In this document: piece after piece, positions 28,827-39,900 of the stretch
Layout of the letters: the number at the start of each line of letters is the position of its first letter
How positions within the stretch are numbered: the stretch's first letter is position 1
Position numbers and translations under genes: made by a program
The notes under the pieces: model-generated
Databases searched by the model: none
Seen by the model: only the letters and a program-made list of their open reading frames with translations
What the model was told of the DNA's origin: nothing
Source: Hypomesus transpacificus
Taxonomy: Eukaryota > Chordata > Actinopteri > Osmeriformes > Osmeridae
Direction of reading: 5' to 3'
Assembly (NCBI RefSeq): GCF_021917145.1
Contig: NC_061065.1
Coordinates: 11,033,412-11,097,411 of the forward strand
DNA length: 64,000 nt

Positions 28827-28959
28827 GGCCGGGTTTCCCAGATTTGTTAAAGCTAAGAGCTTCTTAAGATTGTTCTAAGAGCATTCTAGAGTGCTCTTAG
28901 AACGTTCTTAAGACGCTCTTAGCGTTAAGAGCTTCTTAACGAATCTGGGAAAGCCGGCC
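28827..28959. mobile_element. Palindromic (foldback) MITE, copy 2, 133 bp
   Basis: Starts GGCCGGGTTTCCCAGA and ends TCTGGGAAAGCCGGCC. The arms pair over most of the length. The right arm, reverse-complemented, matches the left arm of copy 1 for about 36 bases with one or two differences, while the centre differs. AATAAT flanks both sides (28821-28826 and 28960-28965), so the target duplication is at least AAT. Confidence 0.85.
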
Positions 28960-29719
28960 AATAATGGTTTCAGTGGAATTAGTTAACATAATTGGAATAG
29001 TAGTACAGTATTAATAATAAGTAGTAGCAGTGTTGGTCTAGTAGTAGTATCAGTAGCCTGACTCAGTGTAACACAGGCAAAGGCTTCTTTCTTGTTCTTC
29101 CAGTTGTCAAGTTGCAGGACAAGAAAACTGCTTTGATCGTACATGTACAGTTCGTACATTTTTGTTTGAGTTTAGACTTAATCCACATTTCATGAAACAG
29201 GTTCAACACATACCTTAAATTACCACCAGCTTCTAAATTGAGTCATATGCTTCTTTACTGTAAGTCAGCACAGTTTTTATCAGTCATTTGGTCACACCTT
29301 TTTTGTAGCTGTTGACGCGCGGGTTTTGACACATTAGTAGGCTACGTTAACAGGGGCAGATGGGTGACATTTGCAATGTGAGATTAAGTTTGTCAATACA
29401 CATTTGTGCTCTTTCAAGGGTGATACTTCTAATAGAAATTACTATTCTTTAGGATGTCTATAATATTCTTTGGCCTAGAACAATTATCGTTGAGGTTTTA
29501 ACTTCTGTAAAGCTAGCATAACCTTTTGGCCTAGGACAGTATCGCATAAGTTTCCGTTGGCTGACAAACATCTTAAAATTTGACTGTTTAACCCTGGTTG
29601 TTTTGCCCATACATGCCCATATTTTTGCTGACAAGTTCTTCTTTCTTGTCTCAAGCTATGTTTTTAATATTGAGCTTTTTCACTTTCTTGTTTATTGAAG
29701 AGTTCCTCTTTTGATGGAC

Positions 29720-32610
29720 ATGAACTATTGAAATAGTTCCGCACTCTCAAGTGGTCCACTAGAAAATTAGATTGTAAGTGGCGTACCACTAAATTGGAGG
29801 TTTTCCGCCTGGCCTGGAAGGACAGCCAAATAGAGTACAAGCAAGTCCTCATCAGGTCCAGATCAGAATATTTCTCTAAGTTGATTAGTAAGAACAAACA
29901 CAACACTAAGTTCCTATTTGATACTGTTGCAAAACTCACTAAGAAAAGTACACTCTGTGTTAGTTCAGATCTCTCTCCCAATGATTTCTTAGATTTCTTT
30001 GACCAAAAAATCTATGCAATAAGGGACAAACTACAGACTAGTCCTGGAGGAGTGGCCATCAACACTGATTTTCCCTCTGTACCCAGCATTCTGCATGTTG
30101 AGACTCTCACTCACTTTAACCCTATTTCTATGGAAGCATTCATCAAGCTGATAGATTCCTCGAAACCCACTAGCTGCCTTCTCGATCCCCTCCCTGCCAA
30201 ACTTTGTAGGGAACTTCTCCATATTATTGGACCGCCCATGCTTAGTATTATTAATGAATCTCTTGTAACTGGACAAGTCCCTGACGATTTCAAACAAGCT
30301 ATTATCAAGCCCCTTCTTAAAAAACCAAACCTGGATCCAGGTTGTCTTAGCAATTACAGGCCCATTTCAAATTTGCCATCTCTCTCCAAAATTTTGGAAA
30401 AAGCTGTGGCAAAACAGCTCACTGAGCACCTCTCCTCAAATCAGCTCTATGAACCTCTCCAGTCTGGATTTCGTCTTCACCACAGCACTGAAACTGCATT
30501 AGCCAAGGTAGTCAATGATCTATTATTAGCCTCTGACGCGGGCTTTAGCTCTGTCCTTGTTCTTCTAGACCTAAGTGCAGCTTTTGACACTGTAGATCAT
30601 GAGATTCTCCTGGAACGTATGGAGAACTATGTTGGGATTTCTGCTACTTCACTTCAGTGGTTCAGATCGTATCTATTTGATAGATCACAATATGTCCACT
30701 ATGATGGTTGCTCATCCAGGAGCTCCATTGTAAAATACGGAGTACCACAGGGTTCAGTTTTAGGCCCTCTGTTATTTTCTCTCTATATGTTGCCTTTAGG
30801 AAACATAATTAGAAGTTTTGGGGTAGATTTTCACTGCTATGCAGATGATACTCAGCTATACATGTCTATAAAGCCGGGAGAATTTCCACATGCTATGGAA
30901 ACCTGTGTTTCCGGGTTGAAAACTTGGATGACTGCAAATTTCCTTCTTCTTAATTCGGATAAAACCGAGGTTCAAATTTTTGGTCCGAAAAAACACCGAA
31001 ATAATTTATCCCATCTAACCTTAGACTTAGACGGCGTCAAAGTATCTCAAAGCCAGCTGGTAAAAAATCTGGGAGTCACAATGGACCCAGACCTTTCGTT
31101 TGAGTACCATATTAAGCAAATCACCAGAACAGCATTTTTCCATCTACGTAATATTGCCAAAATACGAAAATTCCTCTCAAAGGATGATGCTGAAAAACTA
31201 ATACATGCTTTTGTTACGTCCCGATTGGACTACTGCAATGTGTTGTTCTCTGGCCTCCCAATTACCTACCTAAAAAACTTACAGCGGGTGCAAAATGCTG
31301 CTGCTAGACTATTGACTAAAACTAGAAAGTTTGATCATATAACATCGACTCTTATCTCTTTACACTGGCTCCCTATCCAAGCCAGAGCTGATTTCAAAGT
31401 TCTACTACTAACTTACAAATCTCTGCATGGATTGGCACCACTGTACCTCTCCGGTCTCCTTGCACCCTATTGCCCCGCAAGGTCTCTAAGATCTCAAAAT
31501 GCCGGCTATCTGGTAATACCCAAAGTTAAGAAAAAAACTGCTGGAGGTAGGGCGTTCTCATATAGAGCACCTCTTCTTTGGAACAAATTACCCATCTCAA
31601 TTAAGGAAGCTGATACTGTCTCGACATTTAAAACTAGATTAAAAACGTTCTTGTTTAGTCAATTCTATGATTGTTAAAGGGAAGTATGTGTGTACTTTCT
31701 ATGTAAACCTGGGATGTGTGCTTGCCTATGTGTGTATCACATGTAACTTTTAAATTTTAATTATAGCTTATGTTCACATTGCCCAGCTAGATGTTACAAA
31801 TAAAGTAAACCTGTTACTGTATATTGTTAGTATTATTATTATTATAGTTCCGTTGCTGTATATTGTTACTGTTATAGTTTTTATTACTAGTTGGAGACAA
31901 CGGGGGACTGGCTGTTTTCATCCTTATTCGTATAAGTATAACCTACTTTAGAGTTCTTTCCCCTGGAACAGATTTCATGTTCCAACTGAGGGGGGCTGTC
32001 GTTGTTTTGGTGTGTGGGGCTGCATCAAATACCCTTTTTGCTCTGTTAAATTGCTGCACTAGTCCACACTTGACCGGTGGGGATCTCATTCTATTTTGAC
32101 TGTAACTGTTAGCTGCTCCTGGCATTCTCTAATCCCTGCTCTCCTCTCTGTCCCCCCCCCACACATTCCCTGTGGTGTGGGGGGTTTGAGCTGTCAGGAC
32201 CTGCTTGGTCGTCGGTCTGCCAACGCTGAACCAGGTCGTCACCCGGAATCCAGTCTCCATGACGGCCAACAGCGAGTTTCCCGGTCCCATCCAACGTCTA
32301 TAAAGCCGAACAATGGATTTTGGTGTTTCAAAACCCATTGACACTGTATGACTATGTTTAGCTTGTGTTCTGCTCCTCTCTCTTACCAACCGTCTCTGGA
32401 GGAGGGGATCCCTCTCTGAATTGCTCCTCCCAAGGTTTCTTCCATTTTTTCTCCCGGTGGGAGTTTTTCTGGGAGTTTTTCCTTGTCTTCCTTGAGGGTT
32501 TAGGTTGGTTGAGGGGCAGTTCTATGGGCGCATGTGAAGCCCTCTGTGACATGCTTGCGTGTAAAAAGGGCTATACAAATAAATTTGATTTGATTTGATT
32601 TGATTTGAAA
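29720..32610 (+). mobile_element. L2-type LINE retrotransposon, 5'-truncated, with open reverse transcriptase
   Basis: The open frame to 31677 (627 codons from 29794; the frame runs back to about 29722, where a stop ends it) encodes a LINE reverse transcriptase and C-terminal region. RT blocks in order: [53 protein letters not shown], and the catalytic [10 protein letters not shown]. The endonuclease half of ORF2 and any ORF1 are missing. The 3' UTR (31678-32580) ends in GGGCTATACAAATAAATTTG, typical of teleost L2 elements, followed by a TTTGA pentamer tail at 32583-32608. An uninterrupted frame suggests a fairly recent insertion. It cannot move by itself as it stands because the endonuclease is absent. 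Confidence 0.9.
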
Positions 32611-32620
32611 TAATGATTCA

Positions 32621-32800
32621 GATGTCAGATGGCTGAGCGGTTAGGGAATCGGGCTTGTAATCAGATGGTTGCCAGATCGATTCGCAGATCGATTCCCGGC
32701 CGTGCCAAATGACATTGTGTTCTTGGGCAAGGCACTTCACCCTACTTGCCTCGGGGGGAATGTGTCTGGAATTACTGTATAAAAGAGTGCTCAGATCATG
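32621..32800 (+). mobile_element. tRNA-derived SINE copy (plus orientation)
   Basis: The copy starts about 12 bp after the LINE tail. Its tRNA-like head has box A TGGCTGAGCGGTTAG and a box-B region in which AGATCGATTC occurs twice (about 32672-32694), an internal duplication. The body GGCACTTCACCCTACTTGCC and a decayed tail follow. It belongs to the same family as 16443-16613, in the opposite orientation. Confidence 0.75.
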
Positions 32801-35800
32801 ACATTTTTAGAGAGCCTTTCTACTCCAGACATCATTTATGATCCTGTTTTAGAACGGCTCCTCCTTGCTTGCAAGAACAAACAGATGAAGACAAATACTT
32901 CTGACCTCAGACATTTAATCATTAAAACCTCAGACATTTAATCATCTGTGAAATTCCACCACTTCCTTAAAAATTAATAAGCCCATATGTAGATATGGGC
33001 TGATTAATTAGGAAACTAGAGGAAACTAGATTTCCTCCTAGAACATTCAGTCGGATTCTTATTCTTACTGTGCGCAGGTTGACTTCAGCTTTGAATGGAG
33101 CTGCTTAGAATCCTTTAGGAAACCTTTAGTTTGATTTGGTTACATCATTGTACTTTTTAACTTATGTTAATAAATCCCTGCTCAACAAACTTCTGAATTG
33201 TATTTGTCTGAGCCAAAAGGAAGTATACGTTGTATTCAACCATGGAGGCACAAAACATGCTGCTGATCAATCAGTTTTATGAGACAGGGTTAAAAAGAGG
33301 GAGAGCCAGAGCCGTTTGTATGATTTTAATGTAAAGCAAAATTTAAGTATTTAATGTTTAAATATATTTTGTGTACGTTTTTAATGTGCCCCTCTGATTA
33401 AACACTGGCGCTGCTTGGCCCCCCCAGTAAAATGTGTCTAGAACCGCCACTGGCTGTAAGTCAAGCAGGAGGCCAACAATTATGTGGCATTGTGCTTCCT
33501 TCAGTTTTAGCAAGCAGAACACTATCATACCTCCTCACCTACGCACCCTGCCCCCTTCCTTCCCCACCTCCCTGGGCTGACCTTGGGGCATTTTGTTTGA
33601 GATGGGGTGGAAGGGGTGGAGGTGGAGCAAAGGACATTTTGGGTGAAAGCGGTCTAACATGCTTAGTATGATATCACACAGTGTTCTCACTCCCTCATCC
33701 TCCTCCACAGATGTTGATATTCTCACAAATGTGCCACAGGATGTTACATGAGTGCCACAGCTGACACAGTGTGAATTTACACACGAAAAGACATGCACAG
33801 GCATGAATTTCCACAAAGAACAGCCTGTCTTGAGAGAAGTATGCATGTTAGTGACTTGTCTTTCAGGTATTGCTGAATTGCAGATATATTTGCACAAAAA
33901 TATTTGCACTCAGACCTTTTGTATATTTATTTTGCGGTGGCAGAGATTCCTAACAGTACTGCCTTTTTCTGCACCTTGGCCCTAGCAGATCTGAAATTGT
34001 TCTGGAAAGAAAGATCCTGCATCTTCATTTTCATCCTTCGTTCCACCCATTTATCCTTGTAAAACGTCTGTTCTTCTCTTCTTTGGCTGTGCCTGAGAGG
34101 GTGATTTCATTTACATTCAGCCGTTGAGGCCCTATTAGGGCCCTATAAAGCCGTCAGGGTTTTCAAGAACACATTGGCCAAGCAGACCAAGAAGTATCGA
34201 TTACGTAGAAACACAAGGGAGTGTGTGTATGAGAGTGTGTGTGTGTGTGTTTGTGTGTGGGTATGAGAGTCTGTGTTTTTGTGGGTGTATTAAGGAGGGG
34301 CAGTATCGGTATTCGAGGCTTGACTGCCTTGAGCCAAAGCCTCTAAAGAAGCGGGAAATTTTAGGTCGTTGAAAAAAAGGCGTGGGAGGGGGAGGAGGGG
34401 AGGCATGTGTCAGGGCCTGGCTGCTGGTCATTTCTCTAACAAGAACTGGAATCTGAGCTGCCAGACCAGGGGTGGGCTCCCCTGTGTGGGATAGAGCCAT
34501 AGTTATGCAACAGGCCTTGGTGCCTGCACACCCACCAAGGCTCATACCACTTCTGGGCAATAGGAGAGCCTGAAAGCTTGTTGTTTTTGTTTGATCTTAA
34601 TGTAATAAGATTGGTAGCAAGTGGGTGGTGGGTGTAGACCTGGAGGGGGGAGATTGGTGTATGCATGTCGATGAGGAAGATACTAAAGGAGGGTGGGGTG
34701 TTGGGGGCAAGGGGCTCTGGAGAGTTTTGCACATCTATTGTTTGACCAGATCTCACCAGTCCAAAGCATTATTGATTTTTTTTTTCAATCCCATCTGATT
34801 GCTTAATTTACTGTATGATCAACGACTCATCTCTCTGACCTACACTTTTTCCCCACACCCTTTGTAAAGGAACTATGTTGATAAAAGTACATATTTAGTT
34901 GCTCAATTTTACACCGTTTTAAATAGCAAAGAATATGAATACTGTGTGGTGCAGTTCTTTGGGCTGACCCTTCAGATCTTTCTAAGAATGATGGCTGATC
35001 CTTGTCACTGATCCATCTCAAGCTACTGTCACTGTTCTGTAACACCTTCTTAAGCCCTTGCTTGAGGTGAAGGTTTCCTTACACAGATCTGGGATCAGAT
35101 TACCCAATGCTCATTTGTTGCTTTCACTATCTGAAAGTTAAGTTACCTCAGTATCATTTAATTCTGGATCAGAGGGTTAAGATTAAGGGTATTCTGGTTT
35201 CTAATTGCTTTAGTTTGACACTGTGTGAAATGGGCTATCATATTGTAAATGGCACAGAGAGTAAGTTTGGATTTCTCCTTAGGTGTCCTCATAATCTATT
35301 ATCTATTAGTATAGTGTGGAAGGTAGCCATCAGGATTCCTGTAATTTTTCGCTAATTGGTTCATAGTATCATAACTTTGTCTACCAGGGATGTAGTACAG
35401 TATGAACTTCTGGGCGTTCAGTCAGTTCACCAACCCTGATTCATTTATGATCTGTCTCCTCTTGAAGGCTTGAGCTTGGTTGCATCTTATTGTTCAGGTA
35501 CCAATGTAGTGCTTAATGCATATAGCCTGCACAACAGTTCCTAGTCGTTCAATGCTGTTCTTCATAGAAACTGTAGTCATGAACGCAGAAACAAGTCAGC
35601 AAACCAATGCCATTCCCAAGAACACTGATAGTGTTGAAACAGGGATCTTAATGTTTATTTAACAAGGGCAGACAATCTTTAAATCTTGAAGTAAGATTAA
35701 GTGTTCAAGACAAGTAAAGAGGTGTTGCTACCATGGAACGGCAAGGTTTTATCCATAACTGTAAATAAAAAACACGGTGTCATTGACATTTCTTATCAGA

Positions 35801-36480
35801 ACACTGGGGGTTTTGTTGCATTTGATTACAGACATAGATTTAGTAAAATCTTTCATAAGAAGTTCTTGGCTTTTAATTTTTTTATTAATGAACAATCAAG
35901 TCACAAATACAGAAGCATAGGACAAATACCATTTACAAATACAATAATTAAAAACATAAAATACAAAAACAAAGTAATAACAATGAGATTAAAGTACAGT
36001 GAATAACAATCAAGACAGTCAAAAATAGAAAGAGATAGCGCAGATACATGTTTCCAAACAGTTCCATTTAATATTGAATAGTATATAAGGCGCTTTTATT
36101 TCGTAGCAGATTAAGAGATTCTATCAAAAGATTAAAGTATATTAGAAATAGGCTACAAAGCACGGAATATAGTTTGACAATTTGGATTTATGAACATGAA
36201 ATGTACCTATCAGAACCATAACGTTTACTATCCAGTCAAAGGATATTACAGTACAGTCAAAATATGCATTAAGATCTTTGTCTTTGATAGTAATAGAGTG
36301 ACAAATTTGATTTATTGTGAAACTTTCCATATCTTGCCAGAATCTTGGCTCCTCTCCTCAATGTGAATTGCTCAGGATCTTTAGGTCATAGCTTGTTGAC
36401 TGTTGGCAAGCCTCGCACACTGAAAGGGACAACGCCTCCTAACCATAGCTTAGACACAACACTTGTTACGTAAAGGTTAC
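32801..36480. other. Intergenic region between the LINE/SINE block and pinx1
   Basis: No gene is recognised. A short perfect hairpin (AGCCCATAT/ATATGGGCT) is at 32990-33002. About 33380-33460 has the wording of an old dispersed repeat that I cannot place. A GT-rich run is at 34237-34258. The 35640-36130 part is very AT-rich and carries a 101-codon frame with no resemblance to a known protein. Confidence 0.5.
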
Positions 36481-36513
36481 ATTACGTACATTCATTTTGT
36501 CCGAGGTGGTACC

Positions 36514-36660
36514 CCAGCCAATCGGATCGAGGCTGGTGGGGCCGTGTTGTCTTCCATCTTTGCACGTGCACAACATACTGAAAGAGCCACACAGTCAAGT
36601 TTCGTTACTTTCTTGATCTGCTGGTAATAAAAACACTTTTACTAACATTGTTCACTTCTC
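36514..36660 (+). promoter_or_regulatory. pinx1: Candidate pinx1 promoter
   Basis: A CCAAT box (36518-36522, in CAGCCAATCGG) lies in a locally CpG-containing stretch about 450 bp before the pinx1 start codon. No TATA box is clear and the start site is not fixed. Confidence 0.35.
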
Positions 36661-36972
36661 TGAATTTTCACCGTGGTTTTATTTTTTATTAAAAAAAAAT
36701 ATTAAAGGAGACGCTTTGGTGAAATTGATTTAAATGGTTCAATGGTGACCCCTTGAGTTAGAAAACATCCAATTTCAGTAAAAAATACAAATAATATATA
36801 AAGGAATCCAATCCAAATCAAAGGCCATTTGTACATAACGAATTGCTGTACTAATTAATTGTATTTGGAATAAATGCATTCGATTTCTAAATACAATTAT
36901 ATGATAATAAATCATTTTACACAGGCAATTCTAAGACTCACAGGACCTGTCCACGTGTTTAAAGACCCCAAG

Positions 36973-39900
36973 ATGTCCATGCTTGCGGAACGTGAGTGTT
37001 ACACTGAACTTTTAAATATCTGGATGTTGTATCTAATTAGGTTAAAATACGGTTCCGATGTTGTATTACTTGTTCATAACAAGTCGCCCTTCATTTAACA
37101 ATAAGTCATGTTTTAAAAAAACGCTTCTGTGAAAGTGTGGGTTGAAAACAGTGTCCCCAAGTTAGCATTGTACAAGGCTAGGCTAGCAAGTATGGAAAGT
37201 TAATTGTGTGTGCTCGCTTCAACTAATGTTATATACTTATCTGTCTAAATTGTATTGATTGTAATGTCACGTATCTATAATTATGGAAATATAGCAACTT
37301 ATAGTATACAACTGATTCATACCACAACATTGTGACACATCCCCTTTGCTTAGTTAGTTACGTAATTTTGTGATTGGCCTCAAAAAGCTCGCCAGCTAAG
37401 GTGTCTGTTGTTTGCAGCCCGGAGAAAGCAGAAGTGGTCTGTTGATCCGAGGAACAGCGCCTGGAGTAAGGATGAGTCGAAATTTGGCCAGAAGATGCTC
37501 GAGCGGATGGGCTGGTCGAAGGGCAAGGTAGCGTGTGAATACTAACATATTTTTCTATCTAGCTATTAAAGCCAAAATTATTGTAACATATCATGTAATA
37601 TTAATTGGGTATTGCTGAAGTTTGGGGCAAGTTTAAGAAACGTGGATGTTTCAACCGTGCTTAAATTCCAGTTTTAATGTTAACCCCCATTGTATTAGGA
37701 GGGATGCTGTAGTGCAGTCTTTCTTGATCTTGATCCTCGGGATCCCTTGCCATGCTTGTTGTAGATGCTTCCAACACACCAAATTAATAAGGCTTCCACT
37801 GATGTTTATAACAACCCATTCATTTGAACCAAATGAATGGGTCAGGATTAAGAAAGGCAACTAGTGGTCATTGTTTTAGTATCACCTACAGTGGACTTGC
37901 AAACTCGAGAAGAGCAGAATCCAGAATTGTACCGATGTTGTGTCTTTTGCAGGGACTGGGGAGAACAGAGCAGGGGTCAACAGAACACATTAAGGTCAAG
38001 GTGAAGAACAACAACCTGGGTCTGGGAACTGCTGCCAGCCACGAGGTGAGGAGCTCCCCTGACGTCTCGTTGTAACATGTGTCCTTGAGACTACAACCCT
38101 GTGCGACATGTGTCCTTGAGACTACAACCCTGTGCAACATGTGTCCTTGAGACTACAACCCTGTGCAACATGTGTCCTTGAGACTACAACCCTGTGCGAC
38201 ATGTGTCCTTGAGACTACAACCCTGTGCGACATGTGTCCTTGAGACTACAACCCTGTGCGACATGTGTCCTTGAGACTACAACCCTGTGCGACATGTGTC
38301 CTTGAGACTACAACCCTGTGCGACATGTGTCCTTGAGACTACAACCCTGTGCGACATGTGTCCTTGAGACTACAACCCTGTGCAACTTGTGTCCTTGAGA
38401 CTACAACCCTGTGCAACATGTGTCCTTGAGACTACAACCCTGTGCAACTTGTGTCCTTGAGACAACAACCCTGTGCAACATGTGTCCTTGAGACTACAAC
38501 CCTGTGCAACTTGTGTCATTGAGACTACAACCCTGTGCAACATGTGTCCTTGAGACTACAACCCTGTGCGACATGTGTCATTGAGACTACAACCCTGTGC
38601 ATCATGTGTCCTTGAGACTACAACCCTGTGCAACATGTGTCCTTGAGACTACAACCCTGTGCAGGATTTATCTGCTGTTGTTTCCTTGCTTGATTGTGAT
38701 GGTCTTGAATGGGTAACATTTTACCAGACGGATACACCTTCTTTACCCTGTTCTTACATAGTTTAACCTGTTAGAGGAGCTGGTTTGTAATTACATGTAG
38801 GGGTTTAATTTATTAAACACGTGTAATGGTATAGGGAAAGGAACCTTCGATGTGGTGAAACGGCAGGTACCTAAACCAAAACATAAGCTGAACTAAAGTC
38901 ATTTAAATTGTGATTGGAAGACTTACATGGGTGTTTTGGGCCCACAAATTGTTAACAGGACAATTGGATTGCTCATCAAGATGACTTCAACCAGCTTCTA
39001 GCCGATCTGAACAACTGCCATGGTCAAAATGACATCAAAGGTAAGACAGACACACAGGAATGCTGTGATGTTCTTTTTACGCTCTTTATGACCTTATAAT
39101 GTATTTTTGTGGAACTGAAATACATTCAAAAACCAGAGATGAACCTTAAATAGGTTGTCTATCCAAGGACAGACCAGTTATTGGAATCTGATTTGGGCCA
39201 CTTTTGCATGTAGTGTGAAGCCCAAGCAATCATCATGTGTCCTTACTCTCTCTCCCTGATGCAAGGGTATTTTAAGCTGTCAGTCAAATGATCCTGGAGC
39301 CCATGCCACACAGTATGAGAACCATTGCTGTACCCAATCATATTAACCGTATTCGGCTCATTTGTTGCCCACTAGGGGGTGCTGTTATGACACAAAGGCC
39401 CTACAATGTTGGCTTGTAAGACTTTATTTTAGAAAATGCTAATCAATAGAATAAAATAATAATAAAAATATTCTTTGCTAAACAAATGGAACAACTGAAG
39501 GATATTGTAGCCTGATGGAAGTGAAATATGGTTGTTGGTAACTCCTCACCTGTGACATGTTTATGATCGTTTTTTGATTGTTTCTCAGAGCCCCCGACAG
39601 AAGAGAAGCAGAGTTTTAGTCTGGAGCAAAAGTCAAAGACATCCAAAAAGAGGGTCCATTATATGAAGTTTACCAAGGGTGAGTGTGGTGTGATCAAGTT
39701 AGTTTGAGATAAGTTGTATTGTTTTTATTTAAGCCTTCGTGTTGGACCTGCCCTGTGTGCATGTAAAATATCCTATCCTAATCGAATCAGATCTTCCCTG
39801 CACGGTCGGCTAAGTAGGGACTGAGTGTTGGTGTTCTGCATCACCATCTGTCAGATCTTAGATGGGCTGTCCAGGCATGTCAGTTATCTGCCTCAAAGGG

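Larger units (their letters stand above)
27306..29700. other. tdh: tdh 3' UTR and downstream region
   Basis: Non-coding. The first kilobase is probably the tdh 3' UTR, with a candidate ATTAAA poly(A) signal at 28401-28406 preceded by AT-rich sequence. Further on is a TAG/AAT-rich simple-repeat zone (28780-29060) interrupted by the second palindromic MITE. The rest, up to the L2 element, has no recognisable feature. Confidence 0.6.

Noticed and set aside
32621..32705. tRNA-like sequence considered as a functional tRNA gene
   Set aside because: Box B is duplicated, the acceptor stem does not close and a SINE body follows; a sibling copy exists at 16443-16613.
33380..33460. Possible DNA-transposon end (ACTGGCG..., TAGAACCGCCACTGG)
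   Set aside because: The wording resembles dispersed fish repeats, but I could not find matching inverted ends or a target duplication, so it is not called.
35701..36006. 101-codon frame in AT-rich intergenic DNA
   Set aside because: Composition follows the AT-rich DNA, no family resemblance, no splice partners or promoter.
37886..38140. 84-codon minus-strand frame across the end of pinx1 exon 3
   Set aside because: Overlaps the antisense of exon 3 and the first minisatellite units; an artefact of both.
38075..38663. Regular 31-bp repeats considered as a CRISPR array
   Set aside because: Units are directly abutting without unique spacers, and the DNA is a vertebrate intron; it is a minisatellite.
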